Origin: Leifsonia sp052114085
GTDB lineage: Bacteria; Actinomycetota; Actinomycetes; Actinomycetales; Microbacteriaceae
Length of the DNA stretch: 64,000 nucleotides
Reading direction: 5' to 3'
Assembly: GCF_052114085.1 (NCBI RefSeq)
Contig: NZ_JBFREB010000001.1
Span: forward strand, 1,426,001 to 1,490,000
Shown here: positions 34,774 to 42,916 of the stretch, piece after piece
Numbering within the stretch: position 1 is the first letter of the stretch
How the letters are laid out: each line of letters begins with the position of its first letter
Program-made: the position numbers and the translations under genes
The notes under the pieces: generated by a model
Databases searched by the model: none
The model's input: the letters and a program-made list of their open reading frames with translations, nothing else
Told to the model about the DNA's origin: nothing

Positions 34774-37344
34774 GTGAAGGCCATCCGTAGATTCACCGTC
34801 CGAGCCGTCCTCCCCGAGAATCTCCTTGCGTTGGAGGAGATCGCAGGCAACCTCCGCTGGTCCTGGCATGAGCCCACCAAGGAGCTGTTCGCGCGCATCT
34901 CGCCCGACTTGTGGCAGCAGGTGAGACACGATCCGATCGCGCTTCTGGGCGCTGTCGACCCGGAGCGACTGGCCGAACTGGCCGGCGACCAGGGCTATGT
35001 GGACTGGGCGAACCACATCCGCGACGACCTCCACTCTTATCTCAGCGAGCCGCGCTGGTACCAGTCGCTCGGCGAGGGCGCGCCGCGAACCATCGCCTAC
35101 TTCTCGCCAGAGTTCGGTATCGCGGCGACCCTTCCGCAGTACTCCGGCGGCCTCGGCATCCTCGCCGGCGACCACCTCAAGGCGGCCAGCGACCTCGGCG
35201 TCCCCCTCGTCGCTGCCGGGCTGTTCTACCGTTCCGGGTACTTCTCGCAGGCGATCACCCCCGACGGGTGGCAGCTGGAGACCTACCCGACCCTCGACCC
35301 GGACGGGCTCCCGCTGAGCGTTCTGCGCAACCCGGACGGCACGCCGGTGCAGATCTCTCTGGCTCTGCCGGACGGCGTGCTCCACGCCCGGGTCTGGCAG
35401 GCCGCTGTCGGCCGGGTGAAGCTGCTCCTGCTCGACACCGACATCCCCGATAACGAGGAGCGCCTGCGCTCGGTCACGGACCGTCTGTACGGCGGCGGAG
35501 GCGAGCATCGCCTGCTGCAGGAGCTGCTGCTCGGGATCGGCGGAGCACGCGCGGTGAAAGCGTGGACCGAGCTGACCGGTGCCCCGGAGGCGGAGGTGTT
35601 CCACACCAACGAGGGCCACGCCGGCTTCCTCGGCCTGGAGCGCATCTCCGATCTGATCGGCGAAGGGCTCACCTTCGACCAGGCGCTGCAGGTCGTGCGG
35701 GCGGGTACCGTCTTCACGACGCACACGCCCGTCCCGGCGGGCATCGACCGGTTCGACCGGGCGCTGGTCCAGCGCTACTTCTCGACGACGCTGCTCCCCG
35801 GTGTCAGCGTCGATCAGGTGCTCCCGCTGGGGGCGGAAGACTCCGCCGGTTCGCCCGACGTCTTCAACATGGCCCTCATGGGGCTGCGCCTCGGCCAGCA
35901 CGCGAACGGTGTGTCGAAGCTGCACGGCGACGTCTCGCGCCACATGTTCAACGGTCTGTACCCGGGATTCGACCCGCAGGAGGTGCCGATCGATTCCGTC
36001 ACCAACGGCGTCCACGCCCCGACCTGGACCGACCCGATGCTGCGTGCGCTCGCCCTGGAGCGCCTCGGCACCGAAGACACCACGCACGCCGACTGGGGCA
36101 ACGCCTCCGCCGTCTCCGACCTCGATCTCTGGGGCGTGCGCAACCGCATGCGCGAGCAGCTCGTGCAGGATGCGCGCCGCCGGGTCGAGTCGGCGTGGCG
36201 CGACCAGAACCCCGGCGGAATCGCCCCCGCCTGGATGAACGATCTGCTCGACCCGAACGTCCTGACCATCGGGTTCGCGCGGCGTGTGCCGACGTACAAG
36301 CGCCTCACTCTGATGCTGCACGACCCCGACCGGCTGCGGCGCATCCTCACCGACCCGAAGCGTCCGGTGCAGTTCGTGATCGCCGGCAAGTCGCATCCCG
36401 CCGACGACGAGGGCAAGCGCCTCATCCAGAAGCTGGTGCAGTTCGCGTCCGAGGCGGACATCCGTCAGCGGATGGTGTTCTTGCCCGACTACGACATCGG
36501 GATGGCGCAACTGCTGTACCCGGGGACCGACGTCTGGCTGAACAACCCATTGCGCCCCCTGGAGGCGTGCGGCACGTCCGGCATGAAGGCGGCACTCAAC
36601 GGCGCCCTGAACCTGTCGATCCTCGACGGCTGGTGGAACGAGTTCTACGACGGCGAGAACGGGTGGGCGATCCCGTCCGCCGATGCGGCGGGCGACGGTG
36701 CCGAGCGCGACGCGCTCGAAGCCGAGGCGATGTACGACTTGATCGAGAACCAGATCGCGACGCGCTTCTACGAGCGCGACGGCGACGACGTGCCGACCGC
36801 GTGGGTCGGGCGCATCCGCCACACGCTGGCCACGCTGTCGTCGCCGCTCTCGGCGGAGCGGATGGTGCGCGAGTACGTCGAGCGCCTCTACGTGCCGGCC
36901 GCCGGCTACGAGAACCGCCTCAGCGAGAACGACTACGCCGAGGCGCGCGCCCTAGCCGACTGGAAGGCGCGCGTCACAGCCGCCTGGCCGGGCGTCAACG
37001 TCGCGCACGTCGACGCAGGTGGCTTGGATGCGGTGCCGCAGGTCGGCGACGAGCTGCACGTCCGTGCCCTGGTCAACCTGAACGGCCTCTCGCCCGACGA
37101 CGTCGAGGTGCAGGTCGTGTACGGCCGCAGCCACGAGGGCGACGACCTGACCGACGTGCGCCGCCAGGCGCTTGACGTCGACTCGGCGGTGCCCGGAACG
37201 CACGACGCGTCCGTCGCGCACGAGTTCGTCGGCACGGTGCGTCTCGCTTGGGCGGGTTCGTTCGGCTACACGGTCCGCGTGGTGCCGGTGAACGACCTCC
37301 TTCTCACCCCCGCCGAGCTCGGTTTGGTGACCGTCGCGTCCTGA
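34774..37344 (+). CDS. glgP: alpha-glucan (glycogen/maltodextrin) phosphorylase
   Basis: Releases glucose-1-phosphate from alpha-1,4-glucans. GTG 34774 is chosen because a -10 box ends seven bases upstream and the product starts MKAIRRFTVRAVLPE like its homologues; 856 residues. The N-terminal DUF3417 domain (NLRWSWHEPTKELF) marks the bacterial MalP/AgpA-type clade. The PLP-binding Lys605 is in CGTSGMKAALNGALN, and FARRVPTYKRL matches the phosphate-site region. Divergent from glgE, so breakdown and synthesis share one short promoter region. Confidence 0.95.
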   Translation: MKAIRRFTVRAVLPENLLALEEIAGNLRWSWHEPTKELFARISPDLWQQVRHDPIALLGAVDPERLAELAGDQGYVDWANHIRDDLHSYLSEPRWYQSLGEGAPRTIAYFSPEFGIAATLPQYSGGLGILAGDHLKAASDLGVPLVAAGLFYRSGYFSQAITPDGWQLETYPTLDPDGLPLSVLRNPDGTPVQISLALPDGVLHARVWQAAVGRVKLLLLDTDIPDNEERLRSVTDRLYGGGGEHRLLQELLLGIGGARAVKAWTELTGAPEAEVFHTNEGHAGFLGLERISDLIGEGLTFDQALQVVRAGTVFTTHTPVPAGIDRFDRALVQRYFSTTLLPGVSVDQVLPLGAEDSAGSPDVFNMALMGLRLGQHANGVSKLHGDVSRHMFNGLYPGFDPQEVPIDSVTNGVHAPTWTDPMLRALALERLGTEDTTHADWGNASAVSDLDLWGVRNRMREQLVQDARRRVESAWRDQNPGGIAPAWMNDLLDPNVLTIGFARRVPTYKRLTLMLHDPDRLRRILTDPKRPVQFVIAGKSHPADDEGKRLIQKLVQFASEADIRQRMVFLPDYDIGMAQLLYPGTDVWLNNPLRPLEACGTSGMKAALNGALNLSILDGWWNEFYDGENGWAIPSADAAGDGAERDALEAEAMYDLIENQIATRFYERDGDDVPTAWVGRIRHTLATLSSPLSAERMVREYVERLYVPAAGYENRLSENDYAEARALADWKARVTAAWPGVNVAHVDAGGLDAVPQVGDELHVRALVNLNGLSPDDVEVQVVYGRSHEGDDLTDVRRQALDVDSAVPGTHDASVAHEFVGTVRLAWAGSFGYTVRVVPVNDLLLTPAELGLVTVAS

Positions 37345-37363
37345 TCGGCCGGCGTCGGGTGGC

Positions 37364-39607
37364 TCAGCAGATCTGGAGCCATCCGACGTTGGGGCCGACA
37401 CTGGCGGTGCCACCGAGGACGGTGAGCATGGACGGCCGTGCGCCGTCGATCGCTCGCTGCGTGTCCGCCGGGACGCAGTTGCCGGGAATCGACACGAGCG
37501 TGGCGTCCGCGCGTCCTGCCAGTGGGGCCGCCGCCATGGCGTCAGGGAAGTTCTGCCCGGTCGTCAAATAGACGTGGGAGGACGGGGTCCCGAATGCGGT
37601 CGCGACAGCCCCGGAGACGGCGTAACGGTCGGTTCCTCCGTATCGGGTGGCCGGTGCGATGGTCCCCAGCTGCGCGAAGATGCCGTCGCTAACGGAGGCC
37701 GAGCCTCCGACCACGGCTATCGATGACGGATGCAGACCCGCGACGAAGGTCGCGTAGCCGGAAGGCAGCTGGTTCTGGTCGCCCGGCACGAGCAGCAGTT
37801 GCCCGCCGGTACGCGCCGCTGCGGCTCCCGCGGTGAGAGCATCCGCGAATCCGGAGCCGGTAGCGACGAAGAGCGGCTTACCGGTGCGCTGCTGAGCGGC
37901 CACGATGTCGTGCGAGACGGCGTAGCGGTCGGCTCCGGAGATGCGGGAGACCGAGGGCGCGAGCGCGCGCAGCTGCCGGACGACGCCGTCCGACACGGAG
38001 TTCGGCCCGCCCACCACGACGATTTTCTGGGGCGCTAGTGCTGCGATCTCCGCCGTCACTGCTGGAAGGAGCGCATCACCGGGCGTCAGCAGCAGTGGAC
38101 CGCCGGTCGCGGCGGCCAGGGGGCCGGCCGAGAGGGCATCCGGGAAAGACTGGCCGGCCGTCACGTAGACCACGGGCGCACCGCTGGGGAAGGCCGCCTT
38201 CGCGATGGAAACGGCAGCGTCGTAGCGGGTGTCTCCGGCCAGACGGTCGGAGGATGCGTCAGAGATGGTCGCAAAGCCGCTACCCGATACGAACCACGGA
38301 CGGCCTTCCGTGTCGAACGTGAGAGCGGAGAGGTAAGTCCGATCGATCGCTCCGCGGAGCAGCGTCCCGTCGGGGCGGAGCGCCAGTACCGGTGCACCAT
38401 CCGTCCAACTGCCGTTCTGGTAGTTCTGACCTCCCAGCCAGACGGTGCCGTCAGGTCCGGCAGCGATCGGCGCGGCCTGGTTGTCCGGAAGATCGGCCTC
38501 GTCGACGGCCGCACCGTCGAGTCCGACAGAAAGGAGATGCTGGGTGCCGACGCCGTTCGAGAGGCCGGAGTTATCGGTGATCCACAGCCGGCCGCCGGCT
38601 TCGATGCCGCGCGGCTGAGTCGCGCTCGCCGGGATGGGGATCGCGTGCAGATCGGCAGGGGTGGTGCCGCCGTACAGCACCCCGGTGCCGCTCGGGAGCC
38701 ACGCTCCGATCCATGTGGCGGAGCGCTGAGTCTGTTGTGTCGCGGGACGCGCCTGATTCACCCCGGTGTCGAGCGCTTTCTCGGCCGAAGTGCCGTCCCT
38801 CTGAACGAGCCCTACCCGGACGGTCAGGTCACCCGAGATCCTCCCGATGTACCAGATGGCTCCGTCGGCTCCCGGCCAGGCGTATGACGTGAGACGGTCG
38901 GCGACGCCGGGAGGAGTGGTGATCGTGCCGTCCGGAGCGATCCGCATGAGCGTAGCCCCCACCCTCACCCAAGCTCCCCCGTCATCGGTGGGGATGATGC
39001 TCTCTACGCGCTTGGGAAACGGGAAGCTCTGGGCGATACCGTGAACGATCCGGACGGCGAGGCCAGGGTCCCGCGGACCGGCGAATAGACCCTCGTACCA
39101 CGCCGTGCCGTCGGTTCCCGCCACCAGGTAGTCGGCGGCGCTCGCTCCGTCCGGCATCGGAATCTCGGTGACCGCGCCGTCGAGGCTGATGTGCATGACA
39201 TGCGGGATGTCGTCGTTGCCAGTCTCGACCGTGTACGTGAAGCCGCCCTGATCGTCGGCGACGATCGCCGACCCGACCCACGAGTTCCCGCCCGCCGGAT
39301 AGGCGGCGAAGCGCGTGTAGACGCCGTCCGCCGACATCCTGATGATGTCGTTCAGTCCGTGTGTGGACCAGAGCGCCCCGTCCGGGCCGGTGATCACGGG
39401 CGACTGCGTCTGGAAGGTGCCGGCAGCCTGCGGGTAGCGGACGGTCCGCGTCACGAGAACGTGGTCGGTGGAGGGAATGGGTGGTGCCGATGGGGTCGGC
39501 GCAGCCGTCGCCGGTGCGGCGGTACCGATCAGTCCGGTAGCGAGGGTTGCAACGATCGCGATCGCTGTCGCGACGAGCGCCGTTCGACTCGTGCTGGTGT
39601 TCGACAT
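37364..39607 (-). CDS. secreted beta-propeller-like protein with CWB2 cell-wall-binding repeats (copy 1)
   Basis: A 747-residue exported protein from ATG 39607 (AAGGA upstream). Residues 1-36 are a signal peptide (hydrophobic ALVATAIAIVATLATGLIG, then APATAA). Residues about 45-455 hold repeated GPDGALW / DDGGAWVR / GADGAIWYIG motifs like Vgb-type propeller blades. From about 460 there are three CWB2 domains, each with RYDAAVSIAKAAFP or similar, FPDALSAGPLAA and KIVVVGGPNSVSD, which anchor proteins to the wall polymer. Two Cys (PGNCVP and the last residue) may pair. Tandem paralogue of the next gene. Function of the propeller part is unknown. Confidence 0.85.
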   Translation of the reverse strand: MSNTSTSRTALVATAIAIVATLATGLIGTAAPATAAPTPSAPPIPSTDHVLVTRTVRYPQAAGTFQTQSPVITGPDGALWSTHGLNDIIRMSADGVYTRFAAYPAGGNSWVGSAIVADDQGGFTYTVETGNDDIPHVMHISLDGAVTEIPMPDGASAADYLVAGTDGTAWYEGLFAGPRDPGLAVRIVHGIAQSFPFPKRVESIIPTDDGGAWVRVGATLMRIAPDGTITTPPGVADRLTSYAWPGADGAIWYIGRISGDLTVRVGLVQRDGTSAEKALDTGVNQARPATQQTQRSATWIGAWLPSGTGVLYGGTTPADLHAIPIPASATQPRGIEAGGRLWITDNSGLSNGVGTQHLLSVGLDGAAVDEADLPDNQAAPIAAGPDGTVWLGGQNYQNGSWTDGAPVLALRPDGTLLRGAIDRTYLSALTFDTEGRPWFVSGSGFATISDASSDRLAGDTRYDAAVSIAKAAFPSGAPVVYVTAGQSFPDALSAGPLAAATGGPLLLTPGDALLPAVTAEIAALAPQKIVVVGGPNSVSDGVVRQLRALAPSVSRISGADRYAVSHDIVAAQQRTGKPLFVATGSGFADALTAGAAAARTGGQLLLVPGDQNQLPSGYATFVAGLHPSSIAVVGGSASVSDGIFAQLGTIAPATRYGGTDRYAVSGAVATAFGTPSSHVYLTTGQNFPDAMAAAPLAGRADATLVSIPGNCVPADTQRAIDGARPSMLTVLGGTASVGPNVGWLQIC

Positions 39608-39650
39608 GCGCGTCCTTCGATCGTGAGTGGGGAAGTCTGAACCGTTGAAC

Positions 39651-41852
39651 TCAGCAGCCGGCGAGCCATGAGGCGTCGACGCCGACCGAGTCGGTGCCGC
39701 CGAGGCTGGTGACCGCGCTGGGGCGTGCGGCGTCGATCGCGGAGAGCGCGCTGGCCGGGACGCACGTTCCTGGCACGGAGACGAGGGTCGCGTCTGCGCG
39801 ACCGGCGAGCGGGGCGGCGGCGAGCGCATCCGGGAAGTTCCGACCGGTCGTCAGGTAGACGTGGGCGGAGGGGCTGCCGAAGGCGGAGACGACGGCGGCC
39901 GAGACGGCGTACCGATCCTCGCCGCCATAGCGTGTCGCGGGGGCGATGCCGTTGAGCTGGCTCAGGATGCCGTCGCTGATCGTCTCGGTGCCGCCGACGA
40001 CGGCGATCGTGGAGGGAGCGAGCCCGGCGATGAACGAGGCGTAGCCCGCCGGGAGGCCGGCGCCGCTGCCGGGGACGAGCAGCAACTGTCCACCCGCGCG
40101 AGCGGCCGCGGCGCCCGCTGTGACGGCATCCGCATACCCGGCGCCGGTTGCCACGAAGAGCGGTTTGCCCGGCTTCTGGTGTGACGCGACGAGGTCGTGG
40201 CTGACCGCGTATCGGTCCGGTCCGGTGATGCGGGTGACGTCGGGCACTAGCCCGCGCAGCTGGTCGAGCACCCCGCTCGAAACGGAGGCGGTGCCGCCGA
40301 CGACGACGAGTTTCGACGGAGCGAGCGCCGTGATGGCATCGCGCGTAGCCGTCGGGAGGCTGCCGGGCAGCGTCAGGAGCAGCGTCCCGCCGTCGGCGGC
40401 CGCGACCGGTCCGGCCGACAGCGCATCCGGGAAGTTTTGGCCCGAGGCGACGTATACGACCGGGGCTCCGGTGGGGAAGGCCGCCTTGGCGATAGTTGCG
40501 GCGGCGTCATACCGGCTGTCGCCGTCCAGCCGGTCGGCTGCGGCCTGACGGAGGGTCATGACTCCGCCGGGCGCGGCGAACCACGGCGTTCCGTCCGGTG
40601 TGAAGGTCGCGGGGCCGGAAAAGGTGCGTGTGGAGCTCCCGAAGAGAACGGAGCCATCGGGTTGGATGGCGACGGCCCGGTTGGCAGAGGAGGAAGTGGC
40701 CGACGGGCGGCTGCCGACGGCCCAGACCGTCCCATCGGCGGCCGATGCCAGCTGGGAGACGGAGAAGTCCTCGATGGTCCCTTCGACGCGCACGTCGCCG
40801 CTCGGCCCGGCGGAAGCGACCGTGATGTTGCCTGACGACGGCGCGCCCTCTCCAGCCGCCCAGAGCCGCCCATTGCCGACCGCGAAGCCCGATGAGGGAG
40901 GAACCGGAAGCGGGATCCGGTGGAGGGACGATGGAGCGGTCCCGACGAGTGCGACGGAGGAGTTGGAGGAGCTGTCGTTCCCGACGATCCAGGTGACCGC
41001 CTGCGCGGTCCGCGAAACAGGGGCGAATGACCACGCGTACGCCGGCGATGCGACGTCGAGGGTGCCGTCGGACCGGACCATCGCGACGACCGCGCTGTCG
41101 GTGTCCTTCGACTGTCCACGGAACCACAGGGAGCCGTCGGTGCCTGGCCACGAATCGTTTACGAAGTACGCGGCCGTCGCCGCGATCGGCGTCGACGATC
41201 CATCGGGTGCAGCGCGGACGAGAACGGTGGCCGTCCTCGCGTACGCGCCGCCGTCATCTGTTGGCACGATGGACCTGATGCGCGTCGGCGTCGGGAAGGT
41301 CGTCACCGCTCCACCCGACAGGCGGATCAGCATCCCCGGGTCTGTGGAGGTGCCGGTCGGCTTCCTGTCGAACCAGACGCTCCCATCCGGCGAGGGCGTC
41401 GGCACCCAGAGGTCCGAGGCGGCGACCCCGTTCGGGAGAGCGATCTCGTCAACCTGCCCGGCGGTCGTGATGTGCATCCAGTGGAATCCCGCGTCCGCCG
41501 ATCGGACGAGGTACAGGAAGCCGTCACTGTAGCGGTACAGGGCCGACACCGAGGTTGGTGTGCCGGAGGGATACCCGGCGAAGCGCGTTGCCGTGCCGTC
41601 CGCCGCGAACCGCACGACGTCCGTGCCTGTGGTGAGCCAGACGTGTCCGTCCGGCCCTGTCTGCAATGCTGTCTCCGACTGGGCCGATGGCACTCCCGGC
41701 ACGGTATAGGTCGCTGGTAGGAGGATGCGGTCGCCGATCCGCACGAGTTGAGCGGCCGCGGGCGCCGCCGCACCCACCGCCCCTGCTGTCAACGCGGCCG
41801 CCGTCGCCAGCGCCATCACCAGTCGGATGCGCGCTTTTCCACGTGCCGCCAC
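39651..41852 (-). CDS. secreted beta-propeller-like protein with CWB2 cell-wall-binding repeats (copy 2)
   Basis: A 733-residue paralogue of the preceding protein, 43 bases upstream of it on the same strand and probably co-transcribed. GTG 41852 has GAGGGGG upstream. The signal peptide is residues 1-34 (MALATAAALTAGAVGAAAPAAA). The propeller-like part has GPDGHVWLTTG, DDGGAYAR, GTDGSLWFRG and DGTVWAVG repeats. The three CWB2 repeats (about 445-733) are better conserved between copies than the propeller, ending in PGTCVP and a C-terminal Cys as in copy 1. Faster divergence of the propeller suggests it is the exposed, variable part. Confidence 0.85.
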   Translation of the reverse strand: MAARGKARIRLVMALATAAALTAGAVGAAAPAAAQLVRIGDRILLPATYTVPGVPSAQSETALQTGPDGHVWLTTGTDVVRFAADGTATRFAGYPSGTPTSVSALYRYSDGFLYLVRSADAGFHWMHITTAGQVDEIALPNGVAASDLWVPTPSPDGSVWFDRKPTGTSTDPGMLIRLSGGAVTTFPTPTRIRSIVPTDDGGAYARTATVLVRAAPDGSSTPIAATAAYFVNDSWPGTDGSLWFRGQSKDTDSAVVAMVRSDGTLDVASPAYAWSFAPVSRTAQAVTWIVGNDSSSNSSVALVGTAPSSLHRIPLPVPPSSGFAVGNGRLWAAGEGAPSSGNITVASAGPSGDVRVEGTIEDFSVSQLASAADGTVWAVGSRPSATSSSANRAVAIQPDGSVLFGSSTRTFSGPATFTPDGTPWFAAPGGVMTLRQAAADRLDGDSRYDAAATIAKAAFPTGAPVVYVASGQNFPDALSAGPVAAADGGTLLLTLPGSLPTATRDAITALAPSKLVVVGGTASVSSGVLDQLRGLVPDVTRITGPDRYAVSHDLVASHQKPGKPLFVATGAGYADAVTAGAAAARAGGQLLLVPGSGAGLPAGYASFIAGLAPSTIAVVGGTETISDGILSQLNGIAPATRYGGEDRYAVSAAVVSAFGSPSAHVYLTTGRNFPDALAAAPLAGRADATLVSVPGTCVPASALSAIDAARPSAVTSLGGTDSVGVDASWLAGC

Positions 41853-41946
41853 GGGTCCCCCTCGGTATTCGGTTGCCGAGCCCGATGCTAGCGGACCGGT
41901 TGGTCGGTTTTTGGCCCGAGTTCGGGGGTGGGGTGATCCGCGATCG

Positions 41947-42431
41947 TCAGCGCGTCATCCGCACCGCCGTGACGGTGGCGTCGCCGGCCGGATGCGTGGC
42001 CGTGGCGCCGTCGCGGGTGAAGCCGTTGCGGCGGTAGAAGGCCTCGGCGCGGCCGTTGCCGTCCATCACCCAGAGGTAGGCAGGGCGTCGCCGATCGCCG
42101 CGTCGAGGAGCAGCTGACCCGCCCCCGAACCGTACGCGCTCGCGAGAAGGTAGATGCCCTCCAGTTCGCGGTCGCGGGGCGCGTTCTCGTCGCGGCCGGC
42201 TCCGGCGGTCGCCCAGCCGACGGTCTCGCCGTCCCGCTCGGCGACGAACGCGTCCGTCTCGCCGGACGAGAGGATGGTGGCCCAGCTGCGGGCACGCCGC
42301 TCCTCGTCGAGCGATGCCAGGAACTCGGCGGGCATCCGTCCGGCGTACGCCTCCCGCCACGCCGCTACGTGCACGCGGGCGATACCCGCGGCGTCGTCGA
42401 CGGTTGCCCGCCGGATGCTGACCACGGTCAC
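41947..42431 (-). pseudogene. GNAT-family N-acetyltransferase, frameshifted
   Basis: GTG 42431 opens a GNAT domain (IRRATVDDAAGIARVHVAAW, VGWATAGAGRD, LEGIYLLASAYGSGAGQLLL) that stops at 42066 after GDALPTSG. In the next frame the C-terminal half continues without overlap: AYLWVMDGNGRAEAFYRRNGF to a stop at 41947. Loss of one base near 42076-42090 explains it; restoring a base would give about 161 residues. Either a recent pseudogene or a sequencing error. The acetyl-CoA loop (GSGAG) is present. The start overlaps the ybaK stop by four bases (GTGA), so it belongs to the glgX-ybaK operon. Confidence 0.75.
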
Positions 42432-42916
42432 TTCGCGATCGCGGCGAACGTACCGTCGGTCGCGGCCAGCAGGTCGTCGGGGGAGAGCTCGATGTCGAAG
42501 CCCCGCTTGCCGCCGGAGACGAAGACCGTGTCGAACAGCTGCGCCGTCTCATCCACCACGGTCGTGTGCCGCGTCTTCTGCCCGACCGGACTGATGCCAC
42601 CGACGACGTAGCCGGTGCGCCGCTCGGCGACGGCGGGATCCGCCATGACGGCCCGCTTCGCGCCGACGGCGGCCGCGAGGGCCTTGAGGTCGAGCATCCC
42701 GGTCACCGGGACGACGCCCACGACGAGACCCAGATCGGTGTCGGCGAGCAGCGTCTTGAACACGCGGTCGGGTTCGACGCCGAGAGCCGAGGCCGCCTCC
42801 AGACCGAACGACGGCGCCGCCCGGTCGTGCTCGTACGGGTGCGCGGTGAAGGGGATGCCCGCAGCGGTCAAAGCGACGGTCGCGGGCGTTCCGGCCGACG
42901 ACTTCTGACGCGCCAT
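42428..42916 (-). CDS. ybaK: Cys-tRNA(Pro)/Cys-tRNA(Cys) deacylase, YbaK type
   Basis: Trans-editing enzyme that hydrolyses mischarged Cys-tRNA(Pro). 162 residues from ATG 42916. The YbaK fold is shown by HDRAAPSFGLEAASALGV, RVFKTLLADTD with the conserved Lys, and GYVVGGISPVGQKTRHTTVVD with the GG(I/V)SP loop. The start overlaps the glgX stop by one base (TGATG), so translation is coupled to a glycogen gene, a context without evident functional link. Confidence 0.9.
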   Translation of the reverse strand: MARQKSSAGTPATVALTAAGIPFTAHPYEHDRAAPSFGLEAASALGVEPDRVFKTLLADTDLGLVVGVVPVTGMLDLKALAAAVGAKRAVMADPAVAERRTGYVVGGISPVGQKTRHTTVVDETAQLFDTVFVSGGKRGFDIELSPDDLLAATDGTFAAIAK

